A stretch of DNA of 64,000 nucleotides from an uncultured Candidatus Actinomarina sp. (GTDB taxonomy: Bacteria > Actinomycetota > Acidimicrobiia > Actinomarinales > Actinomarinaceae). The position numbers were made by a program, and so were the translations under genes. The stretch lies in contig CACDUI010000001.1 of NCBI GenBank assembly GCA_902555985.1, positions 1-64,000 of the forward strand, read 5' to 3'. This document shows, in pieces, positions 25,732 through 35,225 of this stretch (position 1 is the first letter of the stretch; every line of letters begins with the position of its first letter). The notes below the pieces were generated by a model. It did no database searches. It was not told the origin of the DNA and saw only the letters and a program-made list of their open reading frames with translations.

Positions 25732-26538
25732 ATGCTCCTATTTTCAGAATACGATAAATCTCTAGAAAATGTTTATTCAAGCCAACCAGTAGTAGATATT
25801 AATCTAAGCGATACTAACAATTATTTAGTAAGATTCCCAAAATTCAAACAAGTTACCCACATCATCCTTGCATTTGATGCTGAAAACTTATTTCTTAAAG
25901 AAAAAAGTGCTTATGGATATTTTTTTAATTTAGAGTCACTTTTGTCTGAGCTTGAAGAGAGTGAAAATAGAGGATATTTTGTTGTTGCTACAACATCTAA
26001 TTCCAGCAGGCAACAACAGTACAACCCATATCCAAGAGATGGACGTGAAAATTTTGCTACAAAGCATATTAAATCTATTTTTGAAACACACCTCCCACAG
26101 ATATGCAGCGATTATGACATCGAAATATCTAATTTAAAAAAAATAGTAATGGGAGCATCTATGGGTGGTTTAATGTCAATTAAGACATCTATTTTATACC
26201 CCACTTTTGATAATATAATTTCCCTCTCTCCAGCATTTTGGTTTGGTTATCCAGGAATTGTCAATGATTTAGACAGCCTGAGTAAAAAATCTAAATGCAA
26301 TATATCTGTGGGTACAAAAGAAGGAGATATTTTTGGCGATGATGTAAGAAATATATTTCCCAAAGAATGGGACTTAGATTTTTCAAATAACAATAATTTT
26401 TACATTTCAGGAGTAAAGAGAATCAAAGAAGAATTAGAGGTAAGAAGTATTAATACAAATTTTATACTTAAAAAAGAAGGAAAACACAATGAAACATATT
26501 GGAACCCTATCCTCAAACAATTTCTATTTTCTATATAA
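25732..26538 (+). CDS. Esterase-family alpha/beta hydrolase (PF00756 type)
   Basis: A 268-residue alpha/beta hydrolase. The nucleophile elbow is GASMGGLMS (G-x-S-x-G), followed by ISLSPAFWFG, which is characteristic of the esterase D / antigen 85-like family. A C-terminal GKHNETYW supplies the catalytic His. No signal peptide is visible, so it is probably cytoplasmic. It follows argR by 4 bp. Substrate unknown. Confidence 0.8.
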   Translation: MLLFSEYDKSLENVYSSQPVVDINLSDTNNYLVRFPKFKQVTHIILAFDAENLFLKEKSAYGYFFNLESLLSELEESENRGYFVVATTSNSSRQQQYNPYPRDGRENFATKHIKSIFETHLPQICSDYDIEISNLKKIVMGASMGGLMSIKTSILYPTFDNIISLSPAFWFGYPGIVNDLDSLSKKSKCNISVGTKEGDIFGDDVRNIFPKEWDLDFSNNNNFYISGVKRIKEELEVRSINTNFILKKEGKHNETYWNPILKQFLFSI

Positions 26539-26584
26539 AAACAACTAGCCTTTTAAGCACTTATTAGATTATTCTTATTCAGTG

Positions 26585-28006
26585 ATGGGTAATTCTAAAA
26601 TAGCTAGAGAAAACCTGGCTAAAGAAATTAAAAATGGTGCTGTAATAATTCATAGTGGCGACATTGTTTATAGAAACAATGACACTTGGTATCCGTTTAG
26701 ACAGAACTCAAATTTTTACTATCTAACTGAATGGCCAGAGCCTGAAGCCCATGCAGTAATTTTGATTAATGACTCAAAGTATGAAATGCACATGTTTGTT
26801 CAGGATAGAAATGAAGAGATGGAGACTTGGGAAGGAAAACGTCTTGGCCAGTCCGGAGCAGTAGAGCAGTACGAAGCTGAAAAAGCATATTCGTACCAAG
26901 ATTATAGAAAAATACTGCCAAACCTATTAAACGGGTATCAGGATATTTATTGCGATTATTCTTCTTCAAACTTTGAAAAATATGACAAAAGTTTGCTAAC
27001 TAATGCAGTTCCATATGATCAAAGAGGTGCTGATTTCAGCAATGCTACTTTGTATTCATTACAACCATTGATTTCTGAGCTCAGATTAATAAAGAGTGAT
27101 GGAGAAATTGAATTACTTAAGAAAGCTTGCGATATTACTGTAGCTGGACACATGCGTGCAATGAAAATCACAAGTCCAGGTAGCTATGAATATCAAGTAG
27201 CTGCTGAGATGGAAAAGGTTTTTTATGAAATGGGAGCAGAGAGGCTAGGATATCCTTCAATAGTTGCAGGTGGTCACAATGCATGTATTCTTCATTACTC
27301 AACAAACAGAGACCTACTTGAAGAGGGAAGCCTTTTGCTAATCGATGCTGCTGCAGAATTTGGTATGTACTCATCAGATGTAACAAGAACATTTCCAGTA
27401 TCTGGCAAATTTACGTCGCCACAGAAAGCTGTATACGAAGAGGTTTTAAAAGTACAAAAAGAAGGTATAGATGGTGTGAAAATAGGAAATTCAATGAAAA
27501 ACATTCATGAACAGACAATTAAATCATTATCAGAATCATTAGTAAATCTTGGCTTAGTTCCATTAGGTGTAGACGAAACTATTTCAATGATGCACTTTTT
27601 TGAGTTCTTTATGCATGGCACTGGGCATTGGCTTGGTCTTGACGTTCATGATGCAGGCAGTAATGAAAAAAATGGTATACCAAGAGCATTTGAACAAGGG
27701 ATGGTAACCACTATAGAGCCAGGCATCTATGTAAGGCCAACAAAACCTACTATAGAGTTTCCTCTTTTAGAAAGAAACCCAGTTGAGATAAGAGAGCGAA
27801 GAAAACTTATTGGAATGGAAAAAGCAACAAAACTAGAAAAAGAAGAAATTATGAATGCAGAAACTGTAAAGCACAAAATTCCAGCTGAATTACTTGGTAT
27901 TGGAGTCAGAATTGAAGACGATATTGTTTGTACAGACAAAGGACCACTTAATCTCACTGAAAAAGCACCAAAAACAATTGAAGAAATAGAAGCAGTTACA
28001 GCTTAA
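26585..28006 (+). CDS. Xaa-Pro aminopeptidase (M24B, PepP-like)
   Basis: A 473-residue two-domain peptidase that removes an N-terminal residue preceding proline. The N-terminal creatinase-like domain starts at about residue 15. In the catalytic pita-bread fold the metal ligands are seen in LLIDAAAEFGMYSSDVTRTF (two Asp), GTGHWLGLDVHD (His), EPGIYV (Glu) and RIEDDI (Glu). The ATG at 26585 is preferred to the GTG three bases before. TATTCT at about 26574 with no Shine-Dalgarno suggests a leaderless transcript. Confidence 0.88.
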   Translation: MGNSKIARENLAKEIKNGAVIIHSGDIVYRNNDTWYPFRQNSNFYYLTEWPEPEAHAVILINDSKYEMHMFVQDRNEEMETWEGKRLGQSGAVEQYEAEKAYSYQDYRKILPNLLNGYQDIYCDYSSSNFEKYDKSLLTNAVPYDQRGADFSNATLYSLQPLISELRLIKSDGEIELLKKACDITVAGHMRAMKITSPGSYEYQVAAEMEKVFYEMGAERLGYPSIVAGGHNACILHYSTNRDLLEEGSLLLIDAAAEFGMYSSDVTRTFPVSGKFTSPQKAVYEEVLKVQKEGIDGVKIGNSMKNIHEQTIKSLSESLVNLGLVPLGVDETISMMHFFEFFMHGTGHWLGLDVHDAGSNEKNGIPRAFEQGMVTTIEPGIYVRPTKPTIEFPLLERNPVEIRERRKLIGMEKATKLEKEEIMNAETVKHKIPAELLGIGVRIEDDIVCTDKGPLNLTEKAPKTIEEIEAVTA

Positions 28007-28010
28007 AGTC

Positions 28011-28781
28011 ATGTCTTCACCTAGATTAATTTACTCAATTTATGAAAACCGTTTGAAGAACAAGTTAGAAAAAGAAAACCTACCAAAACACATTGGACTA
28101 ATACATGATGGCCATAGAAGATACGCCAGAAAAGAAGGACTTTTGAGTTTTGAAGTTTCATACAAAATTGGAATGACAAGACTTAAAGAATGCATTGCAT
28201 GGTGTGATGAAGCAGGAATAGATTATATTACAAGCTGGCTTTTGTCTAGAGAAAACTTAGAAAGACCGATTGATGAACTCGGTCCTTACTTTCAGGTATT
28301 AAATGAATTGTTTGAAGATCTCTTAATTGATGATGTTGTTGACAATTTCACAATTCAATTTATTGGAAGTACTGATATGCTTCCAGAATTTCTACAGAAA
28401 ACTATAAAACAATTAAAAGAAGTTAGAGGAGGTGGGCAAAAAACATTGACCATAGCATTGGGTTATGGTGGAAGACAAGAAATCTTAGATGCAATAAAAG
28501 GCTTAATTGATGAAAACCGTAATGAAGAAAATGATTTTGATTCTCTTATAAAAAATGTAACAGATGAACAACTCAGACAACATTTGTACTCTCCTGATAC
28601 ACCAGATATTGATTTAATAATAAGAACTAGTGGAGAATCTAGATTATCTGGTTTCTTGTTATGGCAGAGCGCATATTCTGAAGTTATTTTCCAAGATGTT
28701 TATTGGCCAGAATTTAGAAAAATTGATTTTCTTAGGTGCTTAAGAGAATATACCCAGAGAGAGAGAAGATTTGGAAAATAA
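28011..28781 (+). CDS. uppS: Cis-prenyltransferase (undecaprenyl diphosphate synthase family)
   Basis: A 256-residue Z-isoprenyl diphosphate synthase that makes the polyprenyl carrier for cell-wall precursors. Motif 1 reads LIHDGHRRYARK, with the catalytic Asp kept but Asn of DGN changed to His and Trp to Tyr. The C-terminal motif is canonical: DLIIRTSGESRLSGFLLWQSAY, then SEVIFQDVYWPEF. A shorter product (Z-farnesyl type) is also possible. It lies 4 bp after the M24B gene. Confidence 0.85.
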   Translation: MSSPRLIYSIYENRLKNKLEKENLPKHIGLIHDGHRRYARKEGLLSFEVSYKIGMTRLKECIAWCDEAGIDYITSWLLSRENLERPIDELGPYFQVLNELFEDLLIDDVVDNFTIQFIGSTDMLPEFLQKTIKQLKEVRGGGQKTLTIALGYGGRQEILDAIKGLIDENRNEENDFDSLIKNVTDEQLRQHLYSPDTPDIDLIIRTSGESRLSGFLLWQSAYSEVIFQDVYWPEFRKIDFLRCLREYTQRERRFGK

Positions 28782-28792
28782 TAAAAATTCAA

Positions 28793-29968
28793 ATGATTGA
28801 TATAGAAAAGATACGCGCTGAAACTCCAGGTATAAACTTTTCAACACACCTTCTTGCTTGTGGATCTTCTCTTATGCCCCAAAGTGTTGTTGATGTAATT
28901 TTAGAGCACACACAACTTGAAGCTTTGATGGGAGGTTACGAGGCTGAAGAAAAAAAAATTGATGAGCTAAACAAAGTATATGAGACAGTCGCAGAACACA
29001 TTGGTGCAAAATCTCATGAAATAGCACTTATGGAAAATTCAACGGTGGCATGGAGTCATGCTTTTTATGCACTGCCGTTAAAAAGTGGGTCAAGAATACT
29101 TACATCGGAAGCTGAATATGCAGCAAACTATGTAGCTTTTCTACAACGTGCTAAAAGAGATAACTTAAAAATAGACATTGTTCCTTCTGACCAAAATGGA
29201 ACCTTAGATATAAACGTTTTGGAGGACATGATAGATGAAAGTGTTGGACTGATTGCTATTTCTTGGATTCCTACAAATGGCGGTTTAGTTAATCCTGCAG
29301 AGAAGGTTGGTCAAGTCGCTAAAAAATACAACATACCCTACCTTTTAGACGCTTGCCAAGCAGCAGGCCAAATGTCTATAAATGTAAAAAAAATTGAGTG
29401 CGATTTTTTATCAGCAACGGGAAGAAAATTTCTTCGTGGTCCAAGAGGAACGGGTTTCTTATACATCAAAGAAAAATGGTTAGACACAATTGAGCCCGTT
29501 ATGATTGATCATTTTGGAGCTCCATGGGTAGAAAAAAATGTGTACGAACTAAGACAAGATGCAAGACGATTTGAAACCTGGGAAAACTCTTATGCTCTTA
29601 GAGCTGGTCTTGGAGAAGCTATTAATTATGCTGAAAAGATAGGTATAGACTTAATTCACGAACGAGTTCAATTACTAGCTGGAGAAAATAGAAAGCTTCT
29701 TTCAGAAATTAAAAAAGTTCAGATAAGAGATATTGGTATGGAGCAGTGTGGAATTATAAGTTTCTCCATTGAAGAAAAACATAACCCCAAAAATATTGTT
29801 AATCAAATGTCAGATGCGGGCTTCGCAATTGGTTTAGTTGATCCAGAAAGCACACTCATAGATTCTGAGAAAAGAAACTTACCCACATTATTACGTATGG
29901 CGCCACATTACTACAACACAGTAGACGAAATAGAGAAAGCTGTTAAGCAACTAAGCTTGTTGTTGTGA
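28793..29968 (+). CDS. Class V aminotransferase / cysteine desulfurase-like PLP enzyme
   Basis: A 391-residue fold-type I PLP enzyme. The start is the ATG at 28793, 11 bp after uppS; an upstream in-frame ATG overlaps uppS and adds non-homologous residues. The PLP Lys lies in SATGRKFLRGPRGTGFLY; LLDACQAAGQM supplies the Asp and Gln that hold the cofactor. No flexible-loop catalytic Cys typical of SufS/IscS is evident, so an aminotransferase, lyase or EgtE-like reaction is as likely as desulfuration. Confidence 0.82.
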   Translation: MIDIEKIRAETPGINFSTHLLACGSSLMPQSVVDVILEHTQLEALMGGYEAEEKKIDELNKVYETVAEHIGAKSHEIALMENSTVAWSHAFYALPLKSGSRILTSEAEYAANYVAFLQRAKRDNLKIDIVPSDQNGTLDINVLEDMIDESVGLIAISWIPTNGGLVNPAEKVGQVAKKYNIPYLLDACQAAGQMSINVKKIECDFLSATGRKFLRGPRGTGFLYIKEKWLDTIEPVMIDHFGAPWVEKNVYELRQDARRFETWENSYALRAGLGEAINYAEKIGIDLIHERVQLLAGENRKLLSEIKKVQIRDIGMEQCGIISFSIEEKHNPKNIVNQMSDAGFAIGLVDPESTLIDSEKRNLPTLLRMAPHYYNTVDEIEKAVKQLSLLL

Positions 29969-29996
29969 ACTCCGTGACTATAATAAGTTTTCATAC

Positions 29997-31280
29997 ATGC
30001 AAGATTTTTTAGACTCTACAAACTTTACAAGCATCTTTATCAGCTTGGTCGTATTTAAATTCCTTTTAGAAACATATTTAAAAATCAGAAATATTTCCTC
30101 TATTCAAAAAAATAAAAATAAAATTCCTGAGAGATTTAAAAATCTTGTTACAGAAGAAGAGTATCAGAAATCGATAGAATACAACCTGGACAGAGTCAAA
30201 TTTCAAATTTTTACAGCATTTTTTGGTTCCACTGTCTTAATAGTTTTTACTTTGGGTGGATTATTTAACTATCTTGCAAAATTAGTTATTAACACAACCT
30301 CCTCAGATGTTTTAGGAGCAGTATTACTTGGCTTGTTGCTTTTAATTGTTGAAGAAATAATATCAACACCAGTGTCAATATATTCAACATTTGTTATTGA
30401 AGAAAGACATGGATTCAATAAAACTACTAAAAAAACTTTTGCAACAGATGTAATTAAGAGTTTATTAATTTCAGCAACAATATCTTCTCTTTTATATGCA
30501 ATAGTGATTTATATTGTTGTTAATCTCGGTGAGATGTGGTGGCTGTACGCATTTGGTGCAGTCTTTTTACTGCAGGCCATTATATTTTTTCTCTATCCTG
30601 TCTTGATAATGCCTTTATTTAATAAGTTTGAGCCACTAGATGATGAAGCATTTAAAAAACCTATTGAAAAATTATTAGAAAAAATTGATTTTAAGTCTAA
30701 GGGATTATTTGTCATGAACGCGAGCTTAAGAAGCACACACGGAAATGCTTTTTTTACCGGATTTGGAAAGAACAAAAGAATTGTATTCTTTGATACTCTT
30801 TTAAAAACAATTACTCCTGATGAAATGGAAGCAATTCTCGGACACGAACTAGGACATTACAAACTCGGCCATATTAAAAAAGGATTGTTAAGTTCTTTAG
30901 TTTTTGGGTTCATTGGCTTTTACTTGTTAAGTGAAATAATTCAAAGTAATAATTTCTTTTTGGACCATGGTTTAGAAAATCTAACTATTTATTCAAAGTT
31001 TTTACTTTTCTACCTAGTGGTTGGATCTTACACATTCTTTACAAAACCATTCACTTCTGCATTGTCTCGTAAAAGAGAGTTTGAAGCAGATGATTTTTCT
31101 TTTCAATACACTGACGGTGAGTACATGATTTCTGGATTACTTAAATTAAGCAAAGATAATGCATCAAATTTAACACCAGACCCACTTTATAGCTCTTATT
31201 ACTACTCACATCCACCAATTGCTGAACGTGTCCTGAGTATAGAAAAAAAGTTAATCCAGGTAAAAAAACAAGCAGACTAG
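29997..31280 (+). CDS. M48-family Ste24-like membrane metallopeptidase
   Basis: A 427-residue CAAX-protease-1-type protein with about six or seven helices. The zinc site is ILGHELGHYKLGH (HExxH) with the third ligand in SRKREFEADDFS. Preceding SLRSTHGNAFFTGFGKNKRIVFFDTLL is a family hallmark. It acts on membrane or membrane-proximal peptides. TATAAT at 29979-29984 lies 12 bp before the ATG without a Shine-Dalgarno, so the message is near-leaderless. Confidence 0.87.
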   Translation: MQDFLDSTNFTSIFISLVVFKFLLETYLKIRNISSIQKNKNKIPERFKNLVTEEEYQKSIEYNLDRVKFQIFTAFFGSTVLIVFTLGGLFNYLAKLVINTTSSDVLGAVLLGLLLLIVEEIISTPVSIYSTFVIEERHGFNKTTKKTFATDVIKSLLISATISSLLYAIVIYIVVNLGEMWWLYAFGAVFLLQAIIFFLYPVLIMPLFNKFEPLDDEAFKKPIEKLLEKIDFKSKGLFVMNASLRSTHGNAFFTGFGKNKRIVFFDTLLKTITPDEMEAILGHELGHYKLGHIKKGLLSSLVFGFIGFYLLSEIIQSNNFFLDHGLENLTIYSKFLLFYLVVGSYTFFTKPFTSALSRKREFEADDFSFQYTDGEYMISGLLKLSKDNASNLTPDPLYSSYYYSHPPIAERVLSIEKKLIQVKKQAD

Positions 31281-31290
31281 CTTTTATCTC

Positions 31291-32535
31291 TTAAGCAACA
31301 CTCAATACAAATAATGCTTGAAGTGTTAAAGCCACTGTTATAAATAAAAAGATATACTGAGTTTTATCGCTTTTCTGGTGTCCAAATAATTTAACAGATA
31401 AATCATGAGCAAGAACAACACTTAACATATGACCAGCAAGCGTAACTACCACCATAATTATCCATAGAACAATTGGTTCTATGAAATAATCAACAACCGG
31501 TTCTTGAATGTTGAATAAATTCCACCCAAAACCAAATGGATCATTTAGTCGATAGAAGACAGTCTGAAATTCAAATAATAACAAACTCAAATAATGTGTC
31601 ACATGATATGCAAAGGCAATTGGAAGCATGGTGTGTCCAAATTTCAGTGATACCTCATTTAAGCCAAGTTTTTCACCACTAGCTCTGATGGCAAAATAAC
31701 ACGCAAATCTGTAAAAAATGATTATTAATAGATTCATCAGTAAGAAAGCAAAAGTAGAAAAAAATGTTTCATAAGTTTGTGATCCGAACAAGTCAAACCA
31801 AAAAGTGGTCTCCCTCAAACCGTCATATGTAACAGTGCCAATCATAAGCAATATAAAATATTCCATACCTTTTAGGTGAGCGAGGTTAGATATATTATTA
31901 AGCAATGTTTTAAAAATAGGAGATTTGTTTGTAATTCTCATCTTGCTGTACAAGTGGTGTAACAGCAGTAGCGGATCAACTTCAATAATTGTTTTTTTAT
32001 AAAACTTTTGTAGAACTGAAACCGCTGTTAGCAATATTAAAAATACTATGCCAATATGCCTTGGGTTACCAGGCTTATTCCAAACTAATTCAAACCAAGT
32101 TAAACCTAGGAAAAGAAAAGATGCAAAATAGACATTTTGAGAGGCACCTTCACGATTAACAATAAGTGCCAACGGATTAAATTTTGCGTATAAATCTCCA
32201 AAGATAAGACCAAGTACTGGTACAGCAATCCATAAAAATATCCATAAAACTAGTGGAGTAATAGAAGTTTTAGCATCCTCATTGCTTATTAATCCTGGAA
32301 CAGTCAATAGTAGTAAAATCAAGAACCCAAAAGATTTACCACTAAAAGTTTGTTTTGTCGAAAATAAAGACTCCTGAGAAGTTAGTATTGACTCTTTCCA
32401 AGAAGTTTTTAAAAATACGAAAGTTAGCACAATTACTAAAACTGCAGCGTTTAAAACTATATCAAAAGGTATAGGCAAGTCTCCAACATTGATAATCCCA
32501 TGTTTGACTTGTGGTAAAAATGTATAATCTATCAT
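31291..32535 (-). CDS. Polytopic membrane protein (resembles proteins annotated as fenitrothion hydrolase)
   Basis: A 414-residue protein of about ten membrane helices. The start (HGIINVGDLPIPFDIVLNAA) and a loop LGLIFGDLYAKFNPLA match, from memory, a family of actinobacterial membrane proteins often labelled fenitrothion hydrolase; that label is not biochemically convincing for most members. His residues in helices (THYLSLLLFEFQ, AGHMLSVVLAHD) could bind metal or haem. It converges on the M48 gene with 10 bp between stops. Confidence 0.55.
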   Translation of the reverse strand: MIDYTFLPQVKHGIINVGDLPIPFDIVLNAAVLVIVLTFVFLKTSWKESILTSQESLFSTKQTFSGKSFGFLILLLLTVPGLISNEDAKTSITPLVLWIFLWIAVPVLGLIFGDLYAKFNPLALIVNREGASQNVYFASFLFLGLTWFELVWNKPGNPRHIGIVFLILLTAVSVLQKFYKKTIIEVDPLLLLHHLYSKMRITNKSPIFKTLLNNISNLAHLKGMEYFILLMIGTVTYDGLRETTFWFDLFGSQTYETFFSTFAFLLMNLLIIIFYRFACYFAIRASGEKLGLNEVSLKFGHTMLPIAFAYHVTHYLSLLLFEFQTVFYRLNDPFGFGWNLFNIQEPVVDYFIEPIVLWIIMVVVTLAGHMLSVVLAHDLSVKLFGHQKSDKTQYIFLFITVALTLQALFVLSVA

Positions 32536-32587
32536 TCAAATATGACCTTTTATATGCTCAATTATCAATATATAATGAGTTTATATT

Positions 32588-32767
32588 ATGTGTGTAGTCT
32601 GTAGTGTTGTTGAAAAAGATTTTATAGAATCCGCTCTCGCTGTAAAGTCTACTGTCACGGGTGAGACAATGACGATTCCCTTAAGAGCACCATTAGAAGC
32701 TTTTCATTCATTTGAAGCAATTGAATCAATGTTATTAAATGCAAATTTACTTGCAATTATGTTTTAG
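32588..32767 (+). CDS. Possible small protein (59 residues) convergent with zur
   Basis: An open frame beginning MCVVCSVVEKDFIE and ending NLLAIMF. A good TATAAT (32571-32576) lies 11 bp before the ATG, matching the leaderless pattern of other genes here. The composition is protein-like, with a Cys-x-x-Cys at the N-terminus. It ends 2 bp before the zur stop. No family recognised; it may be chance. Confidence 0.4.
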   Translation: MCVVCSVVEKDFIESALAVKSTVTGETMTIPLRAPLEAFHSFEAIESMLLNANLLAIMF

Positions 32768-32769
32768 AT

Positions 32770-33207
32770 TTATTTACAGTTCGAACATTCCTCAGTGCAA
32801 AGTCCAAACATTTCTACTCTATGATCTGTAATTTCAAAGTTGAACTTTTTTTGAACATTTTCTATTTCTTTATTTAACATAGTTTCAAACTCTTCACTTA
32901 ATTCAACATCGATAACTTCCCCACAGTCGCTACAAAAAAGATGATGGTGGTGGGAGTGATCTTCCAATATAAGCTCTACAACAGTTGAATTATCAGGCGA
33001 AGTAAACTCATTAAGAATTTTTATTTTTTTTAAGTCATTTAAAACTCTATATAGTGTGGATTTTGCTACTGCTCCTTTAAGCTTAGATTGAAGTTCATCT
33101 ATCGTTATAGGATTACCAAATTCTAAAAGTGCTTCGAGGACTAAAATTCTAGGATTGGTAATAGAGACACTGTGTTCGGATAGTATTTTTCTGGAGTCCT
33201 CAATCAT
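32770..33207 (-). CDS. zur: Fur-family metal regulator, probably Zur
   Basis: A 145-residue Fur-type repressor. The start is ATG 33207, not the TTG seven codons upstream. The winged helix spans ITNPRILVLEALL to KSTLYRVLNDLKK. The regulatory site is HSHHHHLFCSDCGEV. Structural zinc ligands are CSDC and CTEECSNC. It is divergent from znuACB with a palindrome in between, which argues for zinc sensing. A nickel role (Nur) towards the palindrome at 51.9 kb cannot be excluded. Confidence 0.82.
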   Translation of the reverse strand: MIEDSRKILSEHSVSITNPRILVLEALLEFGNPITIDELQSKLKGAVAKSTLYRVLNDLKKIKILNEFTSPDNSTVVELILEDHSHHHHLFCSDCGEVIDVELSEEFETMLNKEIENVQKKFNFEITDHRVEMFGLCTEECSNCK

Positions 33208-33262
33208 GTTTTTTATTATACTTCTCAATTTTAAAACAGACGAAATTAATTATCATATAAAC

Positions 33263-33297
33263 TTGACAATAAAATAAATGAGACTTATTCTCATTTA
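33263..33297 (+). promoter_or_regulatory. znuA promoter with overlapping Zur-type palindrome
   Basis: TTGACA (33263-33268), a 17-bp spacer and TATTCT (33286-33291) form a good sigma-70-type promoter. A 23-bp palindrome, TAAATGAGA-N5-TCTCATTTA (33275-33297), covers the -10. It resembles Zur/Fur boxes in which AATGA and TCATT half-sites flank an AT centre. Occupancy would block RNA polymerase when zinc is ample. Confidence 0.8.
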
Positions 33298-33321
33298 CTG
33301 TTATAAATTAGAAGGAGAATT

Positions 33322-34389
33322 TTGAAGAATAAACCTATTTTTAAAATTGGTGTTATAGCACTCTCATTAGTGTTGATAGCTTGTTCTGGCGGAAGTGCAG
33401 AAGCAGGTTGTCCGGAAATTGATGGTAGAGAGATTAATGTTGTAGCAACAACACCAATGATTGGTGAGTTTGTTAGTCAAGTCGGTGGAGAAAATATTAA
33501 CCTAACAATATTAATGCCGCCTGAAGCTAATCCTCATACGTACGAACCAGCACCACAAGATGCTGGAAAAATAGCAGACGCTGATCTAGTTTTTTATACA
33601 GGGTTAATGTATGAACCAGCAGCTTTAATTGAGTTGCTAGAAAATTCAGTATGTGGCTCGGAGGCTTTGGCAGAAGTGGGTGAAAGTGTTTTTCCAATTG
33701 AGTTCAAAGAAGGTGGTCACGATGATCACGATGACCATGGTGAAAAAGGACATGATGACCACGACGAAGAAGGACATGATGACCACGACGAAGAAGGACA
33801 TGATGACCATGATGAAGAAGGACATGATGACCACGATGGACATGAAGGTCATGGCCACGGTGCATATGATCCTCACTTTTGGTTCGATCCAAACAGAGTT
33901 GCTTATGCAGCAGAGTTTATTGAGTCAAAATTAGTTGAGTTTGATTCAAGCAACGCTGCTAATTATGAAGCAGGTGGAGATGCTTATACAAACGAGTTAA
34001 GTGGCTTAACAGGTCAGGTCTCACAATTAATTGCATCAATACCTTCTCAAAATAGAAAACTCATAACTACACATGAGTCTTTAGGTTATTTGGAAGCTAA
34101 ATTTGGTCTTGAAGTGCTGTCAACAATTATTCCTGATTTAGATTCTTCAAACGAGATTTCACCATCACAACTTGTTGGTGTAATTGATGTAATTGAAGAC
34201 AATAATGTAAAGGTAATCTTTATTGAGGCAGAGGCCCCATCTGTTTACGCCGAAACAATTGTCGCTGAGACAGGAATAAAAGCCGTAGAAGGCTTGTGGG
34301 TAGAAACCTTAAGGCCTGGTCAAACTTACCCAGAGTTTTTAATGACTGCTGTTGAATTAATTGTGGAGAATCTAATAAATACTGATTAA
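33322..34389 (+). CDS. znuA: Zinc ABC transporter substrate-binding lipoprotein ZnuA
   Basis: A 355-residue zinc-binding lipoprotein starting at TTG 33322 after AAGGAG. The lipobox is LIACSGGS. Zinc ligands are seen in NPHTYEPAPQD, DPHFWFDPN and THESLGYLEAKFG. Between the first two lies a His/Asp-rich loop of about 45 residues built from GHDDHDEE repeats, thought to collect zinc. It heads the znuACB operon, controlled by the palindromic promoter and divergent zur. Confidence 0.94.
   Translation: MKNKPIFKIGVIALSLVLIACSGGSAEAGCPEIDGREINVVATTPMIGEFVSQVGGENINLTILMPPEANPHTYEPAPQDAGKIADADLVFYTGLMYEPAALIELLENSVCGSEALAEVGESVFPIEFKEGGHDDHDDHGEKGHDDHDEEGHDDHDEEGHDDHDEEGHDDHDGHEGHGHGAYDPHFWFDPNRVAYAAEFIESKLVEFDSSNAANYEAGGDAYTNELSGLTGQVSQLIASIPSQNRKLITTHESLGYLEAKFGLEVLSTIIPDLDSSNEISPSQLVGVIDVIEDNNVKVIFIEAEAPSVYAETIVAETGIKAVEGLWVETLRPGQTYPEFLMTAVELIVENLINTD
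33748..33840. repeat. 24-bp tandem repeat in znuA (His/Asp loop)
   Basis: Three full 24-bp units (33748-33771, 33772-33795, 33796-33819) and a partial fourth (33820-33840) encode GHDDHDEE. Units 1 and 2 are identical; unit 3 differs at synonymous positions. Such in-frame arrays can change copy number by slippage and so tune zinc capacity. Confidence 0.93.
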
Positions 34390-34433
34390 GTTAGTTGTAG
34401 ATAACTTTAGCTACCCGTAAAAAAGGTATCACA

Positions 34434-35225
34434 ATGAAGACAACAGAAGATAAATTATTAGATGACACAGCAATCATCGTTTCAGATGGTTGCTGTGTTC
34501 AACTAGGTACAACACCTGCATTAGATGATGTGACTTTTCGTATAAATAAAGGTAAAAAAGTTGCAGTTGTAGGACCAAATGGTGGTGGTAAATCCACTTT
34601 ATTCAATGCTATTGCAGGATTGGTTCCCATTGTGGATGGTTCATTGCAAATTAATGGTATGAATCCAAAAGACGCTAAGGGCACAATCAGCTATGTTCCT
34701 CAAAGAGATTTAATAAACCGAAACTTTCCTCTTTCTGTAAAACAGGTAGTTGAAATGGGTCTAATTAATAAAAGTTCTTTAAATTTGTTTTCTAGAAAAA
34801 AAATAAATTCAAAAATTAAAGAAGCATTAGAAAATGTTGGACTTGCTGAAAAAATAAATGAAAATATAAACAATCTATCAGGTGGTCAATTTCAAAGAGT
34901 TTTAATAGCAAGGGGCCTAGCTCAAGATGCAGACATTTTACTTTTAGACGAGGCTTTTAGCGCTGTTGATGTCGGAGCTCAAGAAGATATCATGAGTTTA
35001 ATAAGTGATATAAATCTAGACGGTAAGACAATTTTAGTTGCAACTCACGACATAAATAATCTTGAGGAAAAATTTGATGAAGTTTTATGTCTAAATAGAC
35101 ACTGTTGTGCTTATGGAGACCCATCTGAAGTATTAACTAAAGATGTAATTGAAGAAATGTATGGTTCACATTTTGAGATGTTTAAAACACACACTCCAGA
35201 AAGTCATATGAAAAATAATGATTGA
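34434..35225 (+). CDS. znuC: Zinc ABC transporter ATP-binding protein ZnuC
   Basis: A 263-residue ABC ATPase with Walker A (GPNGGGKST), signature (NLSGGQFQRV), Walker B (ILLLDEAF) and the H-loop (ATHD). It follows znuA by 44 bp and overlaps znuB by 8 bp. It energises the ZnuB channel for zinc (possibly manganese) import. Confidence 0.92.
   Translation: MKTTEDKLLDDTAIIVSDGCCVQLGTTPALDDVTFRINKGKKVAVVGPNGGGKSTLFNAIAGLVPIVDGSLQINGMNPKDAKGTISYVPQRDLINRNFPLSVKQVVEMGLINKSSLNLFSRKKINSKIKEALENVGLAEKINENINNLSGGQFQRVLIARGLAQDADILLLDEAFSAVDVGAQEDIMSLISDINLDGKTILVATHDINNLEEKFDEVLCLNRHCCAYGDPSEVLTKDVIEEMYGSHFEMFKTHTPESHMKNND

Noticed and set aside
33646-33892. His-rich and Met-rich frames on both strands over znuA
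   Set aside because: They are out-of-frame readings of the 24-bp repeat; znuA itself has clear family motifs.
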